A stretch of DNA of 64,000 nt from Todiramphus chloris collaris. Its lineage: Eukaryota > Chordata > Aves > Coraciiformes > Alcedinidae. The notes beneath the pieces were generated by a model, which saw only the letters and a list, made by a program, of their open reading frames with translations, was not told the origin of the DNA and did not search any database. Shown piece by piece: positions 25,399 through 36,310 of this stretch. Every line of letters begins with the position of its first letter. The first letter of the stretch is position 1. Both the position numbers and the translations under genes were made by a program. The stretch spans positions 6,871,373-6,935,372 of the forward strand of contig JANVCC010000047.1 in the NCBI GenBank assembly GCA_025345505.1. Reading direction: 5' to 3'.

Positions 25399-25435
25399 CT
25401 TGTGTAGCAATGTAGTGATTTGGTCTGTGATAACC
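25399..25435 (-). CDS. PTPRM: PTPRM microexon, D1 GYHRPNHYIATQ, 37 nt
   Basis: This 37-nt exon encodes GYHRPNHYIATQ plus the first base of the following Gly codon. YIATQGP is the near-invariant PTP motif that packs against the catalytic core. The acceptor is TTTTAG preceded by a run of nine T and a T-rich tract; the donor is a consensus GTAAGTTT starting at 25398. It starts in phase 0, exactly where the 77-nt exon ends, and the leftover G joins the GA that begins the next exon, restoring Gly in QGP. The residues are identical to human PTPRM as remembered; PTPRK differs (GYQRPSHYIATQGPVHET). The exon is too short for ORF prediction and is recognised only by frame continuity, splice sites and the motif. 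Confidence 0.95.
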
Positions 25436-28212
25436 CTAAAATAAATAGAAAAAAAAAATATAAGTACTACGTTCTTTGTCTATGAGTGAAATTTCATTTA
25501 GAGTATTCAGTAAAAATCAAAACACAGATAATTTATTAGATGCAAAAGTTCCTTCTAGTTGGGGAAGGGCAAAGGGAGAAGGAAGACGTGAGGCAAACAT
25601 GTTTACTGCAAGATACTTAAATTGCAGCCTCGTCCATTAAGGGACAGCAGTAATATGTTCTTTCAGTCCCTTGTTGGCTCTGCTGAAAATGAACAGCATG
25701 AAATCCTCTCTTAGCACTTGCAGCTAATGGCATCAGATGCTCACGGAGGCTGAGCTGTACCTCCAAGCTATTGCTATTGAGTGCAAAGCCTGTCCCTTTC
25801 TTAACAGCTACAGAGAGCTGGATTTGCATACTGAAGGGTTGGGGGAGGGGGGGGAATGTTCACTCTGTTCTCTGTGAATTGTTTCTGTTCTAGTTCTGAA
25901 CAGGAAAAAAGGAGGGCGAAACTCTTCGACTAAATGGTCTGGTGTGAATACACTTGTTCACATCTCAACGGGAAGAGAAAAAAAACAGTTCTGGGGCTCT
26001 CTGATGACAAGAGCAGCTCAATCATGAGCTGGCCATGCAATAAAGACTAACACTCTGTGGATTCTTTGCAACATTGAATAGGTTGCCTATAGGGAACAAG
26101 GCTGTTTTTATTGTACTTGAGTTTCTGATGTGATGGGAGCATCACTGAAATTTCAGATCATGTTGATAAATTCACTATACCACAGTTAATCTTTTCCTGA
26201 TGCTTATGATGCATTGCCAGTCACCGATGGGAAGAAGGCAGAGCTGTAGCTTTCAAGCCTTGGCAATTTCTTTGTAAAAGAGCAAGAGGCATTGTAGTGC
26301 TGCAAGTTTTGGGAAAGACCCAAACCAACTAAAGTCCTTGAATACTACAGAAAGAGTAACATGTATGGATTCCTTTACATTCCAAAACTTGGAAGACTAT
26401 GAACTGAGAAGTGTTCAGGCAGCCACAGAGATGATTTTTTGCTGCTCTCTGTTATCTAATACTCCTACTGGCTGGGATCAAATTAGTCTGTTTCCCAGTG
26501 AAAAAACACACTGGAGAAAATACAGCATAATGACTGCCCCTCTCTCTTGTATCCAAGACAATTTCGTAGCATCTTGTGACGGTGCCACTCCCTTATTAAT
26601 GTCTTTTCTTTGACAACTTTACTAATAACTGCATGCAAGAGGGAAACTGCAGCTGCTCCTGTAGTAGAAAAACAAGCATTTCTAATGGAAACCTGACTAG
26701 CAAGATTATAAACAAAACCTCACTGTACGTTGTGGTAAAGTTGCCTTTGGAAGATGTCTGCAGTCCTCCGAGCTTTGTCATGAGGATGCTGAGGATGAGG
26801 GAAGGAATTTTTTTGGTTCTCACCCATTGCTTCTTTTAGAGACACATTCTCTCCCTCCTCTTGTACTTCCAGAAGCAAAAAGCATTGCTGTGCAGTTACC
26901 TTATCAGAGTTTGAAATGAGTTTGAATGGTTCAAATCCTTATTCTGACCACCTTTTACTATTTTAGAATCAGATCAAAAACTGATGCAAAAATGGACCCG
27001 TAGCCTAAAATGAGAATGACCCTGAATGGTGGAGAAAGTGTGAAACTGAATCCAAATCCAGGGCCCCAGTATGAACTCTCCTTTCCTTTCACGACAGATT
27101 ACTCTCTTCAGAATTGAGATGTCTAATTAAATACATTTCCACAAGTGCCTCTTGGTGACTGCATTATTCTTTTGAACAGCAACGAACTGAGCAGAAATCT
27201 GAGTGTAACTTAATGGTTCTTGAACGTGCTAATGAACATCAATGGAAGGAGATCCCTTCGGAAAGTTACAGATTCAGACCGTTGCAACTGAAGGACCTAC
27301 TTTTCTTGTATAGTTGTAGTTCCTCCATACTCCAGGAAAAACAACTGTTACATTCCTGTTTTATACTGGTGATTAAATTTGAACTGCAAACTGTGACACC
27401 ATTTCTCAAAGATGCCACCACTGAACAAGAAAACTTTAGCAGACACACTTTCCTATGAAGCAACACTTGTTTTACTTAGCCTAACATCTAGCATTCCATG
27501 TAAACCATGAAATTATTATCTTTGCTATCCGTAGATTTCTGGCTTGAGATAGTATTGACTTTCTAATGATTTTCAATTCTACTTCAGAATTCACTCTTTC
27601 AACCACAAACACCTTGTCTCTTAAAGAATTTATTCTAATGTAAAACATTAAGTTAACACGATGCAGAATGAACAAAGAAGCCACCTTCAATAATTAAACA
27701 GCCTACATATTTAATGAAATGTCTTGCTTGCATTAGAAGTCCTGGTTAACAGCTGCAAAATATACTTTGAAGGCGACTTGAAAGTGCAGAGATGACAAGA
27801 GATCGCAAATCTCTGCATTAGGCATTATAGAGTTTTGTCACATTAATATGCAAACAGCTTTCTTTTAAATGTGGAACGTTGCCAAGCCGTTGACAGAAAG
27901 TGAAAATAACATTTTGTTAGCCCATATAAGCACCAGCAGGCACAGTAGCCATACAGTGGTGCTGGCAAGGTCTGGGTCTTGCAGCAGCTGGAGGAAATGA
28001 TTCCTTTCATTTGCTTATTGACAAAACCTTGGAGGCATTTTTCTTCTCCTGTAGTGTACACCTAGTTTTCCAAGACAGTACTTTCCAGCAGCATTTAGCA
28101 GATTATATTAGCTGTGATATCTATTACAAATGCTGAACAACTTGAGAATAATAATAGCTCCCTCTTTGACTGCACACAGCATTAAGTTTGTTGACTGCAT
28201 CGGTATACGCAC
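25436..28212 (-). other. PTPRM: PTPRM intron, 2.8 kb, no recognised repeats
   Basis: This is the shortest intron in the window and the only one with no CR1 fragment. I see no structure in it beyond ordinary AT-rich sequence and one G-run near 25844-25855. Confidence 0.85.
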
Positions 28213-28289
28213 GTCAATATAATTTCCATTGATGTAATCAGAACTCGTTTCTCCTTCAATGGGCTGCAGCCTCACTCGAGAATGATCAT
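28213..28289 (-). CDS. PTPRM: PTPRM exon, D1 SDYINGNYID motif, 77 nt
   Basis: The minus strand gives AT (completing Tyr from the previous exon) and then 25 codons, DHSRVRLQPIEGETSSDYIN plus GNYID. The DYIN-NYID block is a core PTP motif forming strand and loop structure beside the active site. The acceptor is a T-rich tract ending CAG at 28290-28292. The donor is GTGCGT starting at 28212, which departs from GTRAGT at the fourth intron base. INGNYID (rather than INANYID) and the RLQ-IEG string match PTPRM and not PTPRK, PTPRT or PTPRU as I recall them. Relative to remembered human PTPRM there are a few substitutions (QPIEGETS for QTIEGDTN). The exon ends in phase 0. An open frame continuing past the donor into the intron (to about 28108) is not coding. 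Confidence 0.95.
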
Positions 28290-29103
28290 CTGAAACAGGA
28301 ACAACGGAGTAATTAGACACATTTGGCTTTGTCAAAATACCACTTCAAAATCTCAGCAGTTGCAAGTTCACACTCATGTTGTGGCCCATGAAAACTCTGT
28401 GTCTACGTTCAACCCTCGTTTCAAGTTGTTCATAAGGCTTTCCAAATCCCCTCTGATTTTCAATCTGAATGTCTTAAATATTTCTAAGGTGAAATCCACT
28501 GGAATTAAGTGTTTTCCCCCGATGCCCCCCTCTCTTTGGTCGATAAAATAAGTAACAATTGTCAAAGGTTTTGCTATTTGGAAATGCTTCTGCCAGTACT
28601 CAAAGTAAGACATATGGCCACCTCACAGTTTCTGAAAGAAACTCATTATGTTTTCAGTAAGGGAGAAAGCAAAACAAGGTGATGACAAAACCCAAGCAGA
28701 CAGATAATGGCTGAATGTTGCTCCACTGTAGCCATGTATATTGATCCAGGAATGTGTAAACACTTCCAACTCTGTTTTCCAAATTCTAATCCAAAACACC
28801 ATGGCATGAATTTGTTCCTTGTCAGCTGTCTCATTTATCTTTATGATACCACAACAGTGATTAGGAAGTTCTAGAAGGTAGATCCCTCCCAAAAAAGAAT
28901 CTCTGCACAAACAGGGCTTGTTCTTTGAGACTTCATATGCCCCTCCTGGTTCAAAAGCAACCACACATGATGGCTTCTCCAGAACGCTGCACAAGTTGTT
29001 GGTAAAAAACTGGAGGGTATGATCTCAAGGACGGAGAGGTGACAAACAGCCACTTTACTGCTGCTTTCTCTACAAGCTACTCTTGCTATTTAGATCACAG
29101 GAT

Positions 29104-29333
29104 GACAGAATCACAGAATGTTAGAGATTGGAATGGACTTCAGAAGACCATTGAGTCCAACCCCCTTGACAGAGCAGGACCATAACTAGGGCAGATCACT
29201 CAGAAATGCATTCAGACAGGTCTTGAAAGTCTCCAGAGCGGAAGACTCCACAACCTCTCTGGGGAATCTGTTCCAGTGCTCTGTAACCCTTACAGCAAAG
29301 AAGTTCTTTCTCATGTTGAGGTGGAACTTCTGT
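29104..29333 (-). mobile_element. CR1 LINE 3' fragment
   Basis: ACAGAATCACAGAATGTTAG starts the reversed 3' end. The minus strand encodes [20 protein letters not shown] and [20 protein letters not shown]. It ends near 29333 at the GTGGAACTTC block. Confidence 0.9.
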
Positions 29334-31814
29334 AGTAGATACCTAGATACCTGTGTATTATTGTTTTTGAAGGCTGCTTGCAGCTGATGATGGACCTTCA
29401 TGCCTGTCATTATTTTGTTGTCAATGTAAATTAGCACTAGAGCACCTGAAACCTGCCACCCATGTTCTGAACAGATATTTTTTTCCAGTTTTCAAAATCC
29501 TAAAAGCTAACAAATGCATGAAAGAACACAAAGTGGCTTAAAAACCCAACTTCATCCCAGGTAGATTAATATTGTCCCATTTTATGGGGGAGTACGGACA
29601 GGCAAGTGGTTGTTAACACTGTTTTAGAATTACAAGTTAAGAAATTTTCAAATGGCTGAGTAGAAAGGGAGAGGAAAAGTCAATATTTCATCCTCTTTTA
29701 TGCTCATTGAGATCTCAGAGCTCCATTTGCTTCCCTGCGATTCCCCTGGGAGAGAAAAAGGGCACAGTTTTAAACCAAATATAGTAAACCAGTCTGAAAT
29801 AAAATTCCAGCTCCAGGTTCCACACAGCTCTTATTTTACCATTTTCTTGTGATTCTTTCATCCAACAGCCTTCAAGAAGGAATTTTTCCAAACATGTTGG
29901 AATATTCAAATCAGTTATGTTCACCAGGCCAGCATTTTCAGCCTCTTTATTCTCTTTTCCAAGAGGAAAATTAGATAGAGATGTGACTCTCCATTACAAA
30001 ACCCATGCTGGGCTGACCCTACCAAGCTACGCTGACCCAAGTAATTAAGCTGTTTATCAGTTTCTTCAGAACAGAGGTTCAGCTCACAGGCCCTTATTTC
30101 TAAAATTCCATATTGCTTGAGACAGATACTACATCAGGAGTTTTCTAAGCTCCCGACATGGCTACTGCTTTTACGGTTTTGGGACCTGATCCAACTTCTG
30201 CTGAAGGCAACAGACTCCAGAAATCAAGCTTGCTGGGACTCATGGTATGTTTTCATCCACATTTTCATGATTTCCTGCTTCATTGACTTAGAAGAGTTCT
30301 CCCCAGGACAACTCAGGCTAGCCAAGATCTCCACTTTTCATATTTCTTGAATTACTTAGAGCAGGATTCAGTTGTCTAAGCACAAGAATCTCATGCTGCT
30401 TTATATAGCCCAGGCCTGGCCTTCAGCTGCCACTATGCAATAACACAAATCTCTCGTGTGTGGTGTCCTATTTGTTGGTCCTGTAGAGATGTCCCAACTC
30501 ACCTGAAATGGCACAACAGGGCACTACACACATGCTAACCATGTCTATGCTCAGGCAACTGAATCCTGTCTGATGACGTGCACACCAAATGAGTTCCACT
30601 GGGCAAAACAAGCTTAAATTTCCCATTAAGGAACATCTTACAAATCTTAACTTCCTGTAATTTGTTTTAGACTGTTCTACACAACATAAATAATAGTCAG
30701 TGGTATCTTTTCTTTACCTTTATTTTGTTATTTTAGTTACTCCATTCTTTCCTTGTAACAATTCTTGCTTTGGATTGAGCAAAACTAAATAAGGTACTTC
30801 ACACTTCTATCGTCACATCATCTTTTTGCCCTTTTTTCTTCACATGGGCATCCATTCTAGTACTGCACTCTCAGCTAAGTTTCTTTCAGGGAATTCGGAG
30901 GTAATGGACTGTTCAATACTCATTTATTTGCAGTGGAGCTGGAGCGACTCCCTTTCTTTACTGCTTTGAAAACTCTACTTAGCTCCTTACTGCGTGGCGA
31001 CGCTTCTTACTTTGGAAAAAATTCTTTAGTCAACAAAAAGAAATGTTACTCTGTCTGTGCCTGTGCTTATGTCAAGTAGATTTAAACCTAAGAGGTACAC
31101 AAGCCATATATTCTTCAAACACGTATGTTGAGTCTTAAATAGTCTTTAGGCTATATCTACATTTGAAGGCTTTTTTTTTTTTCTCCCTTTATACTTGAGC
31201 TGCTCTTGACAAATTTTGCAGCTTTTAAATGCTCTCGTTTCCGGGTCATTGTTATTTTGATACCTTTCTATTAGGAGATCAAACTTAACTTTGCACCCAT
31301 CACTTAAGCCTTTAATGTTAGCTGTGTTAGATTCCATTTGCCTTTGTAGAAAATGGTAGTAGATAATGATTACAAGCATTTTATTTTCACTCCCCTCCCA
31401 TTACCTACAACAAGTATAGGCCAGCCTGCAGACTCTGATCTCTTAACAGACTGAGAGTGGCTGGTTGATTAGTATGCCCAGCCAACGACCCTTTCTTGGG
31501 ATGTGCCTTGCTGATTCTTTGCAAATCAAGCCTTTTATTAATGTCTCACCTAAAATCTTTGGCTGCTTTTAAAAGCTGTGATCAATAGTCTCTTCTCATT
31601 TAGTCAATATTGGGTTAGGTAAAAATAAATACAGTGCCCCTCCCATTATGAAATTACCTCAAGATCTCTCCTGAGGAAAAACTAATAGAATTTACCAAAA
31701 TCCATGCATAACCTTAAATAATTGCGGCAGAAATTGTATTTTACTTAGGTAAAAAAAGATTCCTTTAGTAGATTCATGCCGGTTTTAGTTCCTAATGAGA
31801 AAACACATTCATGC

Positions 31815-32673
31815 CTGAGGGACAGGATGCCATTCAGATAGACCTGGACAAGGTCAAGAAGTGGGATCCTTATGAACCTCCTGAGGTTCAACAAGGCCAA
31901 GTGCAAGGTTCTGCAGATGGGTTGGGGCAACTCCCACTATCAGCCCAGGATGGGGGGGGAAGGGATGGAGAGAGCCCTCGGGAGAAGGACTTGTGGGTGC
32001 TGGGGGTGAGCAGCTGGAGCTGAGCCGGCCCCGTGCGCTGGCACCCAGCAGGCACTGGCACCCTGGGCTGCACCCCCAGCAGTGTGGGCAGCAGGGGAGG
32101 GGGGGATCCTGCCCCTCTGCTCCCAGGGCTCTGGGGAGAGAGAGAGAGAGAGAGAGAGACCCCCCTGCAGTGCTGGGGCCAGCTCGGGAGTGCTCAGCAC
32201 AGCAGAGACAGGGACCTGTTGGAGCGGGGCCAGAGGAGCCCCAGCAATGCTGGGAGGGCTGGAACCCCTCTGCTGGGAGGCCAGGCTGGGAGAGATGGGG
32301 GGGTTCAGCCTGCAGAGGAGAAGGCTCCAGGGAGACCTTCTGGTGGCCTTTCAGTGCTTCAAGGGGCCTATCAGAAAGATGGGGAGGGACTTTAGAGCAG
32401 GGTCTGTTGGGACAGGACAAGGGGTGATGGGTTTAAACTAAAAGAGGGAGATTTAGACTGGGGAGAAGGAAGAAATTTTTGACGCTGAGTGTGGTGAGAG
32501 CCTGTCCCAGGCTGCCCAGAGAGGTGGTAGAAGCCCCATCCCTGGCACCATTGCAGGTGAGGTTGGCTGGGGCTCTGAGCAACCCGCTCTAGTTGCAGAT
32601 GGCCCTGCTCAGTGCAGGGGGCATGATCTTTAACAGTCCCTCCCAACCCAAACCATTCTTTGATTCTATGAAC
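31815..32673 (+). mobile_element. CR1 LINE, longest copy in the window (about 860 bases)
   Basis: It runs from ORF2 text (RDAIQ-DLDK, FNKAKCKVL in a broken frame) through ELLERGQRSPSNAG, FSLQRRRLQGDLLVAFQCFK, to the terminal TTCTTTGATTCTATGA. The middle, 31950-32330, is GC-rich and contains a (GA)n expansion at 32134-32159. A 188-codon open frame on the opposite strand is an antisense artefact. Confidence 0.9.
32134..32159. repeat. (GA)n microsatellite inside CR1
   Basis: About twelve GA units in the GC-rich body of the 31815-32673 CR1. Confidence 0.95.
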
Positions 32674-33831
32674 ACAAAGAATTTTGTGTTCACTAAAGAA
32701 GGAGCATGTTTTTCTGTGGGTGACTAAACTGTGACCACGATCCAGCTCCTTGACACAGTGGCTCACAAGCTGTAACCACTTTCAAGCAGTCCGTAGGGTT
32801 ACTCTCGTAGACAATTAAACAACACACCACTTGGGTAATGTAAAGTACACTGCTATTTTGACAAGCTCCTGCAGTGCTGGCCCTTGGTGCTATTGTTTTA
32901 GTTCCCTCAGAGAACAATAACGACTACCAGCAATAATGTACCAGTAGTATCTGGGGGGAAATTTAAACAAAGAGGATAAATGGATGGAAAAAAAATTACA
33001 TTAAACACTTCCCGGGAAAAAATATACATTGTGTTATAATGTATCCACAGTCAGTGGCAGCTGAACTCTTGTATTTTTAAGTTTTTAACTGTAGCATAAA
33101 GGGGCAATTTAGCCAAATGCTTTTCCGCAAAGGCAAATGCTATATCCAACTCTCTGGGCCAAATTTTCAGAAGTGGACCCCTAAAGGTGTGCTTTTGGAC
33201 TCTGAGACAAATGATTCGTCATCCAGCAGAAAAAGGACATGAAATGATTAAGCAGACAAGTACCCCATTAGCATACATCTGTTTAACAGATGACAAACTG
33301 TGGGCATTTTCGGCCTCTCCTTTAGGATGCTGCCTTTACCTCTCATGGGTTTTAATGTTACTTTCCCTTGTCTGTGTTTCCACAACCACATAAACAGTAA
33401 CAACTCCATCCAACTCCTTCCCTTTGCTAAATACTGAAGACCTTTAAAAGTAAATTGAGATCTAAATGATCCGAGTTATATTTGCCCTCTCAGAAAGCCT
33501 TCAGTATCACTTGTAATTGCCAGTGATTGTGTATCTAATATCTTTTACTTCTTTTCCCTTGGCTACTCATCACTTCATTACCTCAGACCTGTAACACTTG
33601 TAGTCCTGTTTTCTTCAACCAAAGGGCGTCCAAGTGTAAGGCGACGTCTAACATTGACATTAAAGAGGGGACTGACATGACTAAACCTGACTAAAAGAGA
33701 AGACCTATTGTCAGAGGCTTGGACTGGAAATAAAATTTCACAGAGGCAGGATAAATATAAATTTTTTTGTATTCTTACTTATGTCTTCGGTATTTTTACT
33801 TCAATCATAATAACCACCTAACATATTGCTA

Positions 33832-34150
33832 CATCACAGAATGTCTTTGGTTGGAAGAGACCTTCAAGATCATCTAGCACAACCTTTGACACAAAACTGC
33901 AAGCTCACCACTAAACCATGTCCCTGAGCACCAGGAGCACATGCCATTAAATGTCTTCAGGGATGGTGGCTACACCACTGCCCTAAGCAGACCATTCCAA
34001 TGGTTGATAACTCTTTCACTGAAGAAATGTTTACTGATATCCAGCCTAAACCTTCCCTGAAGCAGCTTGTGGCCTTCCCTCTGGTCTTGTCACATGTCAC
34101 CAGGGAGAAGAAGCTGTCCCCCTCCTCACTCCAAACTCCTTTCATCCTCA
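33832..34150 (-). mobile_element. CR1 LINE 3' fragment
   Basis: ACATCACAGAATGTCTTTGG opens the reversed 3' end, followed by the CACTAAACCATGTCCCTGAG block shared with 9206 and 40341. It is truncated near 34150 and more diverged than most copies. Confidence 0.85.
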
Positions 34151-34299
34151 CAAAATAACAGGTTTGTTACACCTTAAATATTGCTTGGAGGAAAAAACAC
34201 TAAAACACATCTAGCTAACTGATCTTCTTTGGCATATGCTCCAGCCCATCATGATATTCACATTTCTCTGTAAGATTTCATTTCATTTATCACTAAGAA

Positions 34300-34553
34300 A
34301 ACAGCCTGAAGTTGAGACAGGGGAGGTTTAGGTTGGATATTAGGAAAAATCCCTTCAGTGAAAGGGCTGTCAAGGGCTGTCCCAGGCTGCCCAGGGCTGT
34401 GGTGGAGTCCCCATGATTCCTGGAGGGGTTTCAAAGCCATGGAAATGTGGTGCTGAGGGACATGGGTTCGTGGTGCCCTGGCAGTGCTGGGGGAACGGTT
34501 GGATTCAATGATCTCAAAGGTGTCTTCCAACCAAAATGATTCTATGATTCTAT
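34300..34553 (+). mobile_element. CR1 LINE 3' fragment
   Basis: GGGGAGGTTTAGGTTGGATA to AAAATGATTCTATGATTCTAT. The two terminal octamers are intact. It lies 150 bases from the oppositely oriented copy at 33832. Confidence 0.9.
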
Positions 34554-35189
34554 TTCTCTGCTTAGACCTGTTTCATGGTTATCTGTCTGGCTGGTAGAAA
34601 CACGTACACTTTATATCTCAGATTTTAAAGGAACAAACAGGGAAAGGATCATCTCCTACACACAGAGGAATTTACCCCTTAAGTGCAACAACACCACTGT
34701 GTAAATAATAACATGAATTTACCGAAACTTGATGTATTTTCTGCCCCTGTGTTCACGTGAAACACCTCTTGCCACAACATTCTGCAATCTCATAATGCCA
34801 GATTTAGGGGTCTTTCATCAAAGCATGCTACCATCTCCTCAAAATATTTGATTATTAGTATATCTAACCTTTATCAAGCTTGGCATTTTGAAGTACCTAG
34901 CGATTCTGTTTTTTTCCTTAAGATCCATGCAGAACGAAGAGGGTATGTCAGGAGAGCTGTCACTGTTACTAAGGAATAACTAAGAACCACTACTGTCCAC
35001 CCCTACAATATCCAGAACCCAGTATCAAGGTACTGATGGGATCGCTAAGCTCCCAGGAGCAGTTTGGGAGCTGTAAGAGCCAAGCACTCATTAGAGGTTT
35101 CATTCTCCATTAGCCAGATGTTGATGAGAGGGTGGGTAGTATACAGAAGGCTAGTGCAGAAAATGCAGGAAATACAGCAGTTTTATCAA

Positions 35190-35309
35190 AGAAAAGAGAA
35201 AGAAGAGAGGAGAAGAGAGGAGAAGAGAGGAGAAGAGAGAAGAGAGAAGAGAGGAGAAGAGAAGAGAAGAGAAGAGAAGAGAAGAGAAGAGAAGAGAAGA
35301 GAAGAGAAA
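35190..35309. repeat. purine-rich pentamer microsatellite, (GAAGA)n / (GAGGA)n
   Basis: About 120 bases of uninterrupted purines, ending in about ten clean GAAGA units. On the PTPRM strand it is a (TCTTC)n pyrimidine tract starting 136 bases after the donor of the 88-nt exon. Confidence 0.95.
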
Positions 35310-35444
35310 TTATTATCTTCCCTCATTTTTATCTTCTTAGAGAAGAGGAATATCAGCCTGATGTGATCATGAGAGATTGGTGGTCATTCTTACCAGTTCT
35401 GAAGGGAAGTTAACACCATGCACAATTATGTTGTCAACACTTAC

Positions 35445-35532
35445 ATGCAATGATATTCCCATATCTGTTTTTCATTCTGTTCTCATCTTTCTTAGCTGAA
35501 TCCCACGGTGCAGACTGTCCTTCAAAGAAACT
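35445..35532 (-). CDS. PTPRM: PTPRM exon, start of phosphatase domain D1 (wedge and KNRYGN motif), 88 nt
   Basis: Read on the minus strand this exon encodes 29 residues, [20 protein letters not shown] then KNRYGNIIA, plus the first base (T) of a Tyr codon. KNRYGN is the phosphotyrosine-recognition motif that opens the classical PTP fold; the residues before it belong to the helical wedge region. The acceptor is a strong pyrimidine tract ending in AG at 35533-35534, and the donor is GTAAGTG starting at 35444. From memory, human PTPRM is nearly identical here, whereas PTPRK reads SASWDVAKKDQNRAKNRYGN, so the mu paralogue fits best. PTPRM is a single-pass adhesion receptor (MAM, Ig, fibronectin III repeats outside; two PTP domains inside) acting at cell-cell contacts on cadherin-catenin partners. 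The acceptor was first mis-set at 35519; SFFEG is conserved in the family, so 35532 is preferred. The preceding exon, expected to end GFKEEYE, was not found in the 28 kb upstream. Confidence 0.95.
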
Positions 35533-35841
35533 CTAAAAAAAGGAAAGGAAGTGACATTAAGAAAAGCATGCAGCAGCAGTTGCCGTACAGAGAAACCAAG
35601 GGGAAAGGCAAACTGTACTTGTGGGTATTGCTGGGAAAGTGTCATTCAGATGAGTCTTTAACTGAGCAAAAATATGAGTCTCTTCTTTAAATGGTATTTA
35701 CATGTAGCTCCATATGTTATCTACAATTTGACATTACCTGTGGAATAGCAAGAACTATTATTTGCAGGTGATGTGCTATTAAATCTTTCCAAAGGTTTAA
35801 TGAAGTCCTTCGTTTATATTATCCAGATTCTCTGTGTAGTT

Positions 35842-36013
35842 CATAGAGTCACAGGATGTTTGGGGCTGGAAGGTACCTTGAAAGGTCATCTGGTCCAACC
35901 TCCCTGCTAGAGCAGGATCACCTAGAGCAGCTCACACAGGAATGCATCCAGGTGGGTTTGGAATGTCTCCAGAGAAGGAGACTCCACAATCCCCTTGGGC
36001 AGCCTGTTCCAGT
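35842..36013 (-). mobile_element. CR1 LINE 3' fragment, abutted by a second copy
   Basis: CATAGAGTCACAGGATGTTT to GGGCAGCCTGTTCCAGT. The sequence breaks exactly where the 3' terminus of another CR1 of a different subfamily begins, so that copy probably inserted into this one. Confidence 0.85.
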
Positions 36014-36310
36014 AGAATCACAGACTAGTTTGGGTGGGAAGGGACCTTTCAAGGTCATCTAGTGCAACCCTCCTGCAGAAAGCAGGGACGTCTGCAACTA
36101 GAGCAGGTTGCTCAGAGCCCCAGCCAACCTCACCTGCAATGGTGCCAGGGATGGGTCAGCAACCACCTCTCTGAGCAACCTGGGACAGGCTCTCACCACT
36201 CTCATGGTAAAATATTTCTTTCTTCCTTCTCTCTAGTCTAAATCTCCCTCTTTGAGTTTAAACCCATCACCTCTTGTCCTGTCTCAACAGGTCCTGATAA
36301 AAAGTTTCTC
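36014..36310 (-). mobile_element. CR1 LINE 3' fragment, likely inserted into the neighbour
   Basis: AGAATCACAGACTAGTTTGG begins a second reversed 3' end without any gap. The body has the GCCAACCTCACCTGCAATGG block of the 10083/31815 subfamily and ends near 36310. Confidence 0.85.

Larger units (their letters stand above)
28290..35444 (-). other. PTPRM: PTPRM intron, 7.2 kb
   Basis: The intron contains CR1 copies at 29104, 31815, 33832 and 34300 in alternating orientation, and a purine-rich pentamer repeat at 35190-35309, close to the 5' splice site. The stretch 29450-31800 shows no recognisable feature. Confidence 0.85.

Noticed and set aside
28108..28335. 75-codon minus-strand frame taken as a gene
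   Set aside because: Only 28213-28289 is coding; the rest is read-through of the PTPRM exon into the introns on both sides.
32134..32159. Candidate regular repeat array (CRISPR-like) among GA and tandem repeats
   Set aside because: There are no spacers and no repeated units with unique intervening sequence; these are microsatellites in a vertebrate intron.
31854..32420. 188-codon minus-strand open frame, longest in the window
   Set aside because: It is the antisense of a GC-rich CR1 copy; composition is biased to Ser, Leu and Pro, and it has no domain or splice context.
35445..35519. Shorter 88-nt-exon model with the acceptor at GAAG/GACAG
   Set aside because: The conserved SFFEG residues would be lost and the site lacks a pyrimidine tract; the AG after the T run at 35533-35534 is much better and gives correct phase.
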